The position numbers and the translations under genes are program-made. Below are positions 33,095-41,273 of a stretch of 64,000 bases of DNA, piece after piece. Each line of letters starts with the position of its first letter. Within the stretch, counting starts at the first letter, position 1. The DNA lies in the NCBI RefSeq assembly GCF_004118675.1, contig NZ_SDHZ01000004.1:1-64000 (forward strand), read 5' to 3'. The notes below the pieces were generated by a model, which worked only from the letters and a program-made list of their open reading frames with translations, made no database searches and was not told the DNA's origin. Source of the stretch: Filimonas effusa (GTDB lineage: Bacteria > Bacteroidota > Bacteroidia > Chitinophagales > Chitinophagaceae).

Positions 33095-34021
33095 ATGCAG
33101 GGATTAATTTATAAATCTACAGGTAGCTGGTATATAGTGAGAGCCGATGACGGCAGGTTTTTTAACGCCCGTATAAAAGGAGTGTTCAAGATCGATGGAT
33201 TAACGTCGACCAACCCGATTGCTGTTGGTGATGAGGTGGAAATGATACCGGAGAACGAAACTGAGAACACGGCTACTATCACTGCTATTTACGACCGGCG
33301 GAATTACATTGTGCGCAGCTCGCCCCACAATAAACACCAGCAGCATATTGTTGCCTCCAACCTGGATCAAAGCCTTTTGTTCGCCACATTACGTGAGCCC
33401 CGTACCTCTTCCGGTTTCATCGACCGTTTCCTGGTTTCGGCGGAAGCCTATCATATCCCTGCGATCATTGTATTCAATAAATGCGATCTCTACAGGAAAA
33501 AGGAAATGCAGCAGTACGAAGAGCTGCTGGAGCGGTATACCGCCATTGGTTACGGTGTCATGAAAGTTAGTATGCAAACCGGCGAAGGTTTGCCCGAATT
33601 GCAGGAGGTGTTAAAAGACAAGATCACCCTGCTCAGCGGGCATAGCGGCGTAGGCAAATCCACTTTTATCAATACGCTGTTTCCTGAAAAGAAGCTGAAA
33701 ACACAGGAAGTAAGCGAATGGAGCGGAAAAGGGATGCATACCACCACTTTTGCGGAAATGTTTGATCTGTATTTCGGGGGGAAAGTCATAGACACACCGG
33801 GCATCAGGGAATTTGGGCTCACCAATATTTCAAGGCAGGAACTTTCGCATTACTTCCCGGAAATGCGCGAACTGTTACAGGATTGCCAGTTTAACAATTG
33901 TTTGCATATCAATGAACCGGGATGTGCTGTGAAAGAAGCCACAGAGAATGGTGATATCGCCATGGAACGGTATGTGAACTACTATGCCATGCTCGAAACC
34001 ATCAGCGATAAAAAATACTGA
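33095..34021 (+). CDS. rsgA: Ribosome small-subunit GTPase RsgA
   Basis: The 308-residue protein is the circularly permuted GTPase that matures the 30S subunit. It has an N-terminal OB fold (about residues 1-75), then G4 NKCD near residue 129, G1 SGHSGVGKS near residue 182 and G3 DTPGIREFG near residue 232. A C-terminal zinc-binding part follows with CQFNNCLHINEPGC near residue 267, the usual Cys/His spacing. Order G4-G1-G3 confirms the permutation. Length is normal. It is probably transcribed on its own or with batA, 88 bases upstream. The ATG at 33095 matches family N-termini (GLIYKSTGSWYIV). Confidence 0.95.
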   Translation: MQGLIYKSTGSWYIVRADDGRFFNARIKGVFKIDGLTSTNPIAVGDEVEMIPENETENTATITAIYDRRNYIVRSSPHNKHQQHIVASNLDQSLLFATLREPRTSSGFIDRFLVSAEAYHIPAIIVFNKCDLYRKKEMQQYEELLERYTAIGYGVMKVSMQTGEGLPELQEVLKDKITLLSGHSGVGKSTFINTLFPEKKLKTQEVSEWSGKGMHTTTFAEMFDLYFGGKVIDTPGIREFGLTNISRQELSHYFPEMRELLQDCQFNNCLHINEPGCAVKEATENGDIAMERYVNYYAMLETISDKKY

Positions 34022-34022
34022 T

Positions 34023-34310
34023 CTAGCGTGCTCTTAGTGTAGACGCCAGTTCTTCTACTGCTTCATTCCCCCTGGTAGAATGCGGGATCAGTGAAATACC
34101 ATTGTAGATATTATACTGCAGCGTAAGTTCGCGACCGCGATACCTGAAGTTCCAGTCGATATTGTCGGCCTCATCCGTTTTACCGGTAAAGCGCACCTTT
34201 TTGTGGTTGCTCAACTGTTGGGTAAAAGAATAGAACTGGTTTAAGGTGCCGGTTTCTTCGATTACCGCCGGCGTTGGTGTTGTTAGTGTGCTGTGATATT
34301 TAGTTTTCAT
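34023..34310 (-). CDS. Small hypothetical protein (95 aa)
   Basis: From the ATG at 34310 the protein has 95 residues: a Thr/Pro-rich N-terminus, a helix (GTLNQFYSFTQQL), then a beta-rich part with WNFRYRGRELTLQYNIYNGISLIPHSTR and a final helix (AVEELASTLRAR). It looks like a small soluble alpha/beta domain found in Chitinophagaceae-type genomes, but I cannot name the family. An upstream in-frame Met at 34352 is rejected because it lengthens the protein with a non-conserved basic stretch. Its stop lies two bases from the rsgA stop, convergent. Confidence 0.55.
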   Translation of the reverse strand: MKTKYHSTLTTPTPAVIEETGTLNQFYSFTQQLSNHKKVRFTGKTDEADNIDWNFRYRGRELTLQYNIYNGISLIPHSTRGNEAVEELASTLRAR

Positions 34311-34338
34311 AAGTGACCCCCTTTTTCTTATAGTGTCG

Positions 34339-34536
34339 TCAATATTTGCCAAGCCTGTACTTAGGCTCTTTTTTCAGTTTTTTCGTCGCTTTGGGGTCGT
34401 TGCTGATTGCACTTAGCCTCTCTGCTCCTACATTTCTCCCATTACTGGGACATCCATATTTCACTTTACAGGACACGAACGTAAGTGCAAAGATCATGCT
34501 AATAATAAGGGTAGCCCGCTTGTATGGTATTACCAT
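34339..34536 (-). CDS. Small lipoprotein (65 aa)
   Basis: From the ATG at 34536 the protein has 65 residues with a lipoprotein signal (MVIPYKRATLIISMIFALTF then VSC), so it would be lipidated at Cys22. The mature part has KYGCPSNGRNVGAERL and a Lys-rich end (KATKKLKKEPKYRLGKY). Short lipoproteins with a CPSNGRN-type motif are familiar in Chitinophagaceae, but no function is known. A longer reading from 34608 is rejected because it buries the signal peptide. It is followed 28 bases later by the 95-residue gene on the same strand. Confidence 0.6.
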   Translation of the reverse strand: MVIPYKRATLIISMIFALTFVSCKVKYGCPSNGRNVGAERLSAISNDPKATKKLKKEPKYRLGKY

Positions 34537-34604
34537 TATGTGAAAATTTAAGCAGTTAGTTTTGGTTGAAAGCAGGCTACCCTGATATAATGACAACATT
34601 TTTT

Positions 34605-35135
34605 TCATTTCGCTGCATTGATATCAGAAAACCATGAAGAATATTTTAAATAATTGTTAGCAATGCGTTCTATCTCGCCGTGCGTCTTGTCTTTAGGAAG
34701 TTCCTTTACCTTTTTTGCCGGTACGCCTGCATAAATGCAGCCTGCTTCAACAATGGTTCCTTCCAGTACCACGGCGCCTGCGGCTATTATCGCATTAGGA
34801 TGGACTTCGCACCGGTCCATGACGATGGCGCCCATTCCTACAAGCACGTTGTCATGTAAAGTACAACCGTGTACAATGGCATTATGTCCGATAGAGACAT
34901 TGTTACCGATCACGGTTGGATGTTTTTCGTAGGTACAGTGGATCACCGCGCCGTCCTGTACATTTACCTTGTTGCCCATTTTTATGAAATGAACGTCGGC
35001 ACGGACTACTGCATTAAACCAGAAGCTGCAGTCGTCACCGGCCTGGAGATCGCCTATAAGGGTGGCGTTGGGTGCTACAAAACAGTTGTTGCCGAGAGCG
35101 GGAGTTTTACCGAGAACCGGAATAATGGTGGCCAT
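34605..35135 (-). CDS. Gamma-carbonic-anhydrase-like protein
   Basis: The 176-residue protein is a left-handed beta-helix with hexapeptide repeats (NATLIGDLQAGDDCSFWFNAVVR and on), followed by the gamma-class carbonic-anhydrase-like metal-site segment with HCTYEKHPTVIGNNVSIGHNAIVHGC. The three His expected for zinc binding are present (HC, GHN, VHGC). Gamma-CA-like proteins (YrdA/PaaY group) form trimers; many lack demonstrated anhydrase activity, so substrate is open. It is divergent from the aminotransferase gene at 35259, with 123 bases of shared upstream sequence. Confidence 0.9.
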   Translation of the reverse strand: MATIIPVLGKTPALGNNCFVAPNATLIGDLQAGDDCSFWFNAVVRADVHFIKMGNKVNVQDGAVIHCTYEKHPTVIGNNVSIGHNAIVHGCTLHDNVLVGMGAIVMDRCEVHPNAIIAAGAVVLEGTIVEAGCIYAGVPAKKVKELPKDKTHGEIERIANNYLKYSSWFSDINAAK

Positions 35136-35258
35136 AATAATGAGGATAAATGATGAGGTTGTAAATGTAGGCTACCGGGAGCGAACAGCCGAAAAAAACC
35201 GAACTTCGCTGCCCCGGAATCATTACCGGATACCCCGTTTTTTAAAACGTTGTGAACA

Positions 35259-36440
35259 ATGAACAACAGGCAATTATTTCTGCGGCATGTGGCTCAGACC
35301 TCGCCGGCGCCGATAGCGCTTGAGATGGTAAGGGCGGAAGGCATTTACCAGTACGATGCTGCCGGTAAAGCGTATATTGATCTTATCTCTGGTTTCAGCG
35401 TGTGCAATATTGGCCATAGTCATCCTAAGGTAGTGAAGGCAGTACAGGAGCAGGCGGCGGCCTATATGCATCTCATTGTGTATGGCGAATTCATAGAAAC
35501 GCCGCAGGTGCATTATGCCAAAATGCTGGCGGACCTGCTGCCGGCCTCTCTCAGCAGCATCTATTTTGTGAATAGTGGCGCCGAAGCTACTGAAGGGGCC
35601 ATGAAACTCGCCAAAAGGGTAACCGGCCGTTCACAGATCATTGCTTTCAATAATGCCTATCATGGCAGCACCCAGGGGGCATTGAGCGTTATGGGCAGTG
35701 AATACTGGCGCAATGCTTTCCGCCCGTTGTTACCTGGCGTACTGCACGAAAATTACAATACACAGGAAGCCCTGGACGCCATCACTGCCGAAACAGCCTG
35801 CGTCATTGCCGAAACGGTTCAGGCCGAAAGCGGCCTGAATAAGCCAAATGAAGCCTGGTTGCAGGCCCTGCGGTGCAAATGTACCGAAACGGGCGCCCTG
35901 CTCATTTTTGACGAAATACAGGCTGGTTTTGGCCGTACGGGCAGCCTCTGGGCCTTTGAACAATATGGAGTGGTTCCGGATATACTGCTGCTTGGTAAAG
36001 CCCTTGGAGGCGGCATGCCTCTTGGCGCGTTCATTTCGTCGAAGGAATTCATGGACCAGCTTATCCAGGACCCGGTATTGGGTCATATCACCACGTTTGG
36101 CGGTCATCCTGTGAGTTGCGCCGCAGGCAAAGCGGCCCTTGAAGTGCTGCTCGACGGCAACTTTACCGGTGAAGTACAGGCAAAGGAAAAGATCCTGCAG
36201 GAGCGTTTGCAGCACCCGGCTATCTTACAACTGCGCACTGCGGGCCTTTGGGCGGCTGTTGAATTCGACAGCTTTGAAACCAACCATAAAGTAATTAAAC
36301 GTTGTATAGAAATGGGGATGGTTACAGACTGGTTCCTGTTCAACGCCAGCAGCATGCGTATAGCGCCGCCGCTTATAACAACTACGGAACAGATACACGA
36401 GATCTGCGACCGCGTTATTGCGGCCGTCAGTGACCTATAG
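35259..36440 (+). CDS. Class III (aspartate family) aminotransferase
   Basis: The 393-residue protein is a PLP-dependent class III aminotransferase of the acetylornithine/4-aminobutyrate type. It has GFSVCNIGHSHPKVV near residue 45, NSGAEATEGAMKLAK near residue 107, the PLP-phosphate/Asp region LIFDEIQAGFGRTG near residue 213, and the Schiff-base Lys247 in LLGKALGGGMPLG. These enzymes transfer an amino group to 2-oxoglutarate; the amino donor cannot be fixed from sequence, and no arginine or lysine pathway genes flank it. The start is a clean ATG. A short repeat array and an inverted repeat follow before the convergent regulator gene. Confidence 0.9.
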   Translation: MNNRQLFLRHVAQTSPAPIALEMVRAEGIYQYDAAGKAYIDLISGFSVCNIGHSHPKVVKAVQEQAAAYMHLIVYGEFIETPQVHYAKMLADLLPASLSSIYFVNSGAEATEGAMKLAKRVTGRSQIIAFNNAYHGSTQGALSVMGSEYWRNAFRPLLPGVLHENYNTQEALDAITAETACVIAETVQAESGLNKPNEAWLQALRCKCTETGALLIFDEIQAGFGRTGSLWAFEQYGVVPDILLLGKALGGGMPLGAFISSKEFMDQLIQDPVLGHITTFGGHPVSCAAGKAALEVLLDGNFTGEVQAKEKILQERLQHPAILQLRTAGLWAAVEFDSFETNHKVIKRCIEMGMVTDWFLFNASSMRIAPPLITTTEQIHEICDRVIAAVSDL

Positions 36441-36491
36441 AAAATGCTGTCACTTATGCATCGATGGCCGGAAATCAATCCCGGAGACTGA

Positions 36492-36581
36492 TGATTACCG
36501 TGTTGCCGGGCGATTACCCTGTGATAGGCGATTACCCTGTGATGGGCGATTACCCTGTGATGGGCGATTACCCTGTGATAG
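36492..36581. repeat. 18-bp tandem repeat (minisatellite)
   Basis: Four near-identical 18-bp units (gcgattaccctgtgatag / ...atgg) run from 36510 to 36581, preceded by one degenerate unit at 36492. In frame they would encode GDYPVI/M, but no real gene is there. They sit between the 3' ends of two convergent genes. Confidence 0.85.
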
Positions 36582-36627
36582 GGAAACGAAGTGCCGGGAG
36601 CAGGATTATCCGTGCACTTCGTTTCCC
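36581..36627. terminator. 14-bp inverted repeat at convergent gene ends
   Basis: Arms GGGAAACGAAGTGC (36581-36594) and GCACTTCGTTTCCC (36614-36627) are perfect complements with a 19-base loop. The right arm encodes the last residues of the hybrid regulator, so the stem straddles its stop codon. There is no T-run; it may be a bidirectional terminator or 3'-end stabiliser. Confidence 0.5.
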
Positions 36628-39600
36628 GGCTCGTTTTCTTTCATCGCCTGGTATTCGGACGGCGTCATTTTCATCTGGCTTTTAAACACTTTTGTAAAGT
36701 AATTGGGAGACGCGAAGCCCAGCTCATAGGCGATCTCATTTATGGAGAGCCCCTTTTTTTCAAGTAGTTCCCTGGCCTTTTCAATCTTAACCGACCGTAT
36801 GAATTCAACAGGTGTTTTACCGGTATACTCCAGTACTTTATTATAAAGGGATGCCCTGCTCATAAACAGGTGGCTGCTGAGCGATTCTACCGATAGCTCA
36901 GGATTGTCGAGGTTCTGGTAGATATGCGATAGCATTTCCTGCAGGAACTTGTCTTTCAGAGACGTGGTTTCTGTTTCCGGAAGTGCAACGATGACCTGTT
37001 TGGAGTAGGTTTCCCTAAAGGATTGATTGAGGAGCAGTATGTTGTTTATTTTGGCATGGAGCACCGCAAAGTCGAACGGCTTTGTCATGTAGTCGATCGC
37101 GCCTGTTTCAAGTCCGTCCAACGCTCCCGCAGGGGTATTTGCTGCCGTAAGTAATATTACGGGAATATGGCGTGTTCTTTTGTCGGCTTTTAGTTTCTGC
37201 ACCAGTTCATGGCCGTTCATAACAGGCATCTGTATATCGCAAACAATAATATCGGGGTGATGAAACAACGTTCGTTGCCATCCTTCTTTGCCATTGGCTG
37301 CTTCAAACACGCGGTATTCTTCGTGCAGTCCTTCTCTCAGGTAGCAGCGGAAATCATCTTCATCATCGATGATCAGGATGGATGGCTTGCTATCCTGTAA
37401 AGGCTGCTTCCCGTGTTCGGCCAAACCGGCATTGGTGTCGGCTTCCCCTGGTTTATCAACAAGCTGAAGGGGTAACCGGAAGCTGAAATTGCTGCCTGCT
37501 CCTTCGCGGCTTTCAACGATGATAGTGCCTCCATGCAGTTCTACAAACTCTTTGGTGATAGATAACCCGATGCCGCTGCCATGATTGATCACCTGCGCAT
37601 CTGTTGCATGCTGAAAAAAGCTATCGAACACATGGGGCAGGGCCTGTTGCGGAATACCTATTCCCGAGTCCATTACAGATACGATAACCGTCGTAAAACC
37701 CGGCCTGGCGTTCTCCGGTTCTTCGCGGATGTTAACGGAGATGTTGCCGTTTTCAGGAGTAAATTTGAACGCGTTAGATAACAAATTAAACAACACCCTT
37801 TCCAGCTTGTTGCTATCGAAAAGAACTGCTGGCAATGAAGCGGCGGCATGGCATCCGAAGCCGATCTTTTTTTGCCGGGCAAGATCGCTGAAGGAATCGC
37901 ATATTTCCTGGACGAATGACACAAAATCTCCTTCACTTACATGCAGTTTCAGTTCTCCTTCTTCCATCTGCCGGAAATCCAGCAATTGGTTTACCAGGTT
38001 GAGCAGCCGTCTCGAATTGCGGCGGATCAGGTTCAGCTGAATGCTGGAAAATTGTTCAGTAGCCTGCTTCAGCAGCGTATCTACCGGCCCATTGATCAGC
38101 GATATGGGCGTCCGGAACTCATGGCTTAAGTTGGTAAGGAATTTTATTTTCAGCTGGTCGAGCTTGTGGAGGTATTCCGCTTCTTTCTGTTGTCTTTCTA
38201 TCAATTGTTTTGCTTCCTTTCGTTCCTGTTCCAAAGCAAACTGCATCCGGAGTTTCTGAATACCCCTGTGACGCAGGTACAATATAATACCTACTATAAT
38301 GAGCAGGTAAACCAGGTATGCGTAAATTGTGCGGTAGAAGGGAGGGATCACCGTTACTGCAATGGAAACGCCATCGTTATTCCATACGCCATCGTTATTG
38401 CAGGCCCTTACCCTGAAAGTATAGTTGCCCGGCGGCACATTGGCATAGTAGGCGCTATGATCTTTGCCTGCGCTAACCCATGTTTTATCGAACCCTTCCA
38501 GCTGGTATTCATACCTGTTGGCTTCGGGGACAGTATAACTTAGTGCTTCAAAACCTATTGCAAAAGTCTGCTTGTACTTAAGCCTGATGTGTTTGGCGAC
38601 CTGTATAGAGCTGTCGATGATGGCGCCGGAACTATTAACGGGTTCGTTATCGGCTTTCAGGCTGGTTAATACCACGCGGGGAGGAGTGGTATTGGTTTTC
38701 AGCGTACCGGGGTTAAAATGATTAAAGCCATTCTGACCTCCGAAAAATATTTCGCCATCAGCCAGCATAATGCCGGAGCCGGGCAGAAAGGCGCCTACCT
38801 GCAGACCGTTATTTTGCGTAAAGTTTTTAAAATTCCTGCTGACGGGATCGTAACAACTCAGCCCGCTATTGGTGCTTATCCATATTTTTCCCTGCTGGTC
38901 TTCTATAATGGTATGAATGGTGGCATTGGCAAGCCCGTTTTTTTCATTCAGCACTTCAAACCGGTTGCTTCCTTTTCTTAACATACCTATTCCATTGCCA
39001 CCTGTGCCTGCCCATATATTGCCGTGACTGTCTTCCATCAACGATACCACATAATCGCTCGGAAGACCGCTGTCGGATTTCCTGTAAAAGGTAGATCGTT
39101 GCGATGCGGGATCAAAGACCGATAACCCGGAACCGAAACTACCGATCCAGATCCGCCCGTCACGGGCTTCTTTTAAACAGCGGATATAATTACTGGGGGG
39201 AACGGAAGCCGCTGTATTATCGGGGTCGTACAGGTGTTTAACAACTTCGTTACCTCCCGGTTTTATAATGTTGATACCGCCTCCATTGGTGCCTACCCAG
39301 GTATTACCCTGTGCATCTTCCTGTATACAGAAGATGTCATTACTGTTGAGATCACTGCTTTGTGTCCCTTTTTCATAATGCCGGCAACTTCCTGTTGCAG
39401 GATTATAATGATAGAGTCCGTTCGAGAAAGTGCCTGCCCATATGGTGCTACCGCTTCCCGGTGCAAGGGCAAGGATGGCTAAACCATGTTTATCGTTCTT
39501 ATTGATAACAGGCAGTTGAATGGCATCGAGCAGGCCTGTATTGCGGTGATATAACTGCAGGCCGCCGCCATCGGACCCAAGCAGTACATCGTTTTTATGG

Positions 39601-40724
39601 CTTACAAAAGAAGTGACCTGCCGCGAACGAAGACCTTTGGGATCGAAGGCGTTATATTCCTTGCTATTGAAGTTGTTGGCATTTTCATTAAACATATTGA
39701 GCCCGCCCCTGAAAGTGCCTATCCAGTATAATCCGTTCCTGCCAATTGAAATGGAACGGATAGACATGCTGCTGATACTGGCGGAATTTCGTTCATCGGG
39801 CTGAAGATTCACCAGTTTGCCTGTTGTTATATCTAATATATCGAGCCCCCTGTCGGTACCTATCCACAGCCGGTTACGGTTATCGGCGGCAATAGTTGAA
39901 ATAAAATCATTACTGATGCGGTAGAGTGGGTTGTTTGCGCTGTAGTTCCGGAATTCTTTTTCTCCGGGCAGCGCCATGGCAAGTCCATTGTCGGTAGCAA
40001 GCCAGATATTACCCTGTTTGTCTTCCACTATTTTATTGACGCCATTATCGGGAAGGCTTGTGCTGTTGCCCGGCTGGTGTGTAAAATGCTGCAACCGGTT
40101 TGCGGCGGGATCGAAAAAAAACAAACCCGTTGTTGTGCCTACCCATGCCCGGTGTTTACTATCCTCGAGAAAGCAGAGGCTTACCTTTTTGTCGACTGCT
40201 TTTCGCAGGCGTTCATATTTCGTGTTTTCGACAAGCTGCCTGGTTGCAGGGTTAATGGTATTCAGCGCACCAAAGCTTGTGATCCATACTAAATTATCGG
40301 AGCTGCCTTTAATGGAATTGACTACCGCGCTAATATAAATAGGTCCTGTTGCCTTATAATTAAAAACGGAATCCTTGCCCCGGTCGTAATAACAAAGTCC
40401 GCCGCCATTGGTTCCAATCCAGATACGACCATCCCTGCCTTCATAAAGCGAGGTAACGTGGTTCACACCCAGGTCGTTATTATTGCCGGGTATGTGCCGG
40501 TAGATCCTGAAATTGATGCCGTCGAACCTGTTGAGCCCGTCTTCGGTGGCCAGCCATAGAAATCCGTAGCTATCCTGCAGTATATCATATACAGTGGGCG
40601 ATGATAGTCCCTGGCTGGTAGTATGCTTTGTAAAAAGCCAGGGTGATTGCTGACCGGCAGCAATGTTGCATAAATGGATCGATATTATCAGCAGGCTGAT
40701 TCCGGCAATTTTGAATGCGTTCAT
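36606..40724 (-). CDS. Hybrid two-component sensor/regulator (HTCS)
   Basis: The 1372-residue protein joins a complete two-component system in one chain. It has a signal peptide (about residues 1-25), two seven-bladed propellers of Reg_prop repeats (about 30-690; many LWIGTxGGG and IWAGT motifs) and a Y_Y_Y domain (about 715-785). A transmembrane helix (about 803-822) leads to a histidine kinase with HEFRTP (phospho-His868) and an ATPase with DSGIGIP. A receiver domain (phospho-Asp1163 in VCDIQMP) and a C-terminal AraC DNA-binding domain (about 1265-1365) complete it. Such regulators bind oligosaccharides in the periplasm and switch on neighbouring polysaccharide loci. This one is divergent from the SusC-SusD-xylanase operon, so its ligand is presumably xylo-oligosaccharide. 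All catalytic residues are intact. Confidence 0.94.
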   Translation of the reverse strand: MNAFKIAGISLLIISIHLCNIAAGQQSPWLFTKHTTSQGLSSPTVYDILQDSYGFLWLATEDGLNRFDGINFRIYRHIPGNNNDLGVNHVTSLYEGRDGRIWIGTNGGGLCYYDRGKDSVFNYKATGPIYISAVVNSIKGSSDNLVWITSFGALNTINPATRQLVENTKYERLRKAVDKKVSLCFLEDSKHRAWVGTTTGLFFFDPAANRLQHFTHQPGNSTSLPDNGVNKIVEDKQGNIWLATDNGLAMALPGEKEFRNYSANNPLYRISNDFISTIAADNRNRLWIGTDRGLDILDITTGKLVNLQPDERNSASISSMSIRSISIGRNGLYWIGTFRGGLNMFNENANNFNSKEYNAFDPKGLRSRQVTSFVSHKNDVLLGSDGGGLQLYHRNTGLLDAIQLPVINKNDKHGLAILALAPGSGSTIWAGTFSNGLYHYNPATGSCRHYEKGTQSSDLNSNDIFCIQEDAQGNTWVGTNGGGINIIKPGGNEVVKHLYDPDNTAASVPPSNYIRCLKEARDGRIWIGSFGSGLSVFDPASQRSTFYRKSDSGLPSDYVVSLMEDSHGNIWAGTGGNGIGMLRKGSNRFEVLNEKNGLANATIHTIIEDQQGKIWISTNSGLSCYDPVSRNFKNFTQNNGLQVGAFLPGSGIMLADGEIFFGGQNGFNHFNPGTLKTNTTPPRVVLTSLKADNEPVNSSGAIIDSSIQVAKHIRLKYKQTFAIGFEALSYTVPEANRYEYQLEGFDKTWVSAGKDHSAYYANVPPGNYTFRVRACNNDGVWNNDGVSIAVTVIPPFYRTIYAYLVYLLIIVGIILYLRHRGIQKLRMQFALEQERKEAKQLIERQQKEAEYLHKLDQLKIKFLTNLSHEFRTPISLINGPVDTLLKQATEQFSSIQLNLIRRNSRRLLNLVNQLLDFRQMEEGELKLHVSEGDFVSFVQEICDSFSDLARQKKIGFGCHAAASLPAVLFDSNKLERVLFNLLSNAFKFTPENGNISVNIREEPENARPGFTTVIVSVMDSGIGIPQQALPHVFDSFFQHATDAQVINHGSGIGLSITKEFVELHGGTIIVESREGAGSNFSFRLPLQLVDKPGEADTNAGLAEHGKQPLQDSKPSILIIDDEDDFRCYLREGLHEEYRVFEAANGKEGWQRTLFHHPDIIVCDIQMPVMNGHELVQKLKADKRTRHIPVILLTAANTPAGALDGLETGAIDYMTKPFDFAVLHAKINNILLLNQSFRETYSKQVIVALPETETTSLKDKFLQEMLSHIYQNLDNPELSVESLSSHLFMSRASLYNKVLEYTGKTPVEFIRSVKIEKARELLEKKGLSINEIAYELGFASPNYFTKVFKSQMKMTPSEYQAMKENEPGNEVHG

Positions 40725-41273
40725 ATGGCAAGAAAACAGGTAGTTTCTAAGTGATGGTAAACGCCAGTTTACAACAACGGATCATTGGATGGCGATATGC
40801 AAGCTTTTATTGTGATAACTGCAATATCATAACTTCCTGTGATTTTTCCAACCGTTATCTATAATTTTTACAACGGCGTTGTTGGTATTCAACTTATTGG
40901 ATTTCAAGTTGTTGTGTGCTGTTGTGCTGTATTGTTTTTTCTTTTAGACATTATTACCCTTTTTTTCCCGATTTGTATAACAAGGGGGGAAAATGCTTCT
41001 GATAAATTTGTTCATTCTAAAAAACGAATTGCCAGATAAACCTGTATTGCTTATGAAATCGGAACGATGCTTGCCAACGGACCTTTGCTGTTCAATTCCT
41101 ATTAGTGTTGTTATAACATTTATTGAAAAGCTTATTTCCCGCTTTTTTTATTAACTGTTGCATTTGTGTTTAGCGTGCGGCAGTATTTCATTTTTTCATT
41201 TTGAGATGCTCTTCCCGGAGCGTCAAGAGAATTGCTTTGCCTTATTCAAATTATTTAAATCAAAAAGCTCAAC
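40725..41273. promoter_or_regulatory. Divergent control region of the xylan locus
   Basis: These 549 bases separate the regulator from the SusC operon and contain no gene. A TAAATTTG box (41003-41010) could serve the operon but lacks a TTG at the right distance. A small dyad (GTAAAC / GTTTAC, about 40772-40787) lies close to the regulator's start. The AraC-type output domain presumably binds somewhere here. Confidence 0.4.

Noticed and set aside
36510-36581. CRISPR-like appearance of the 18-bp repeat
   Set aside because: The units are directly adjacent without spacers and too short; it is a minisatellite.
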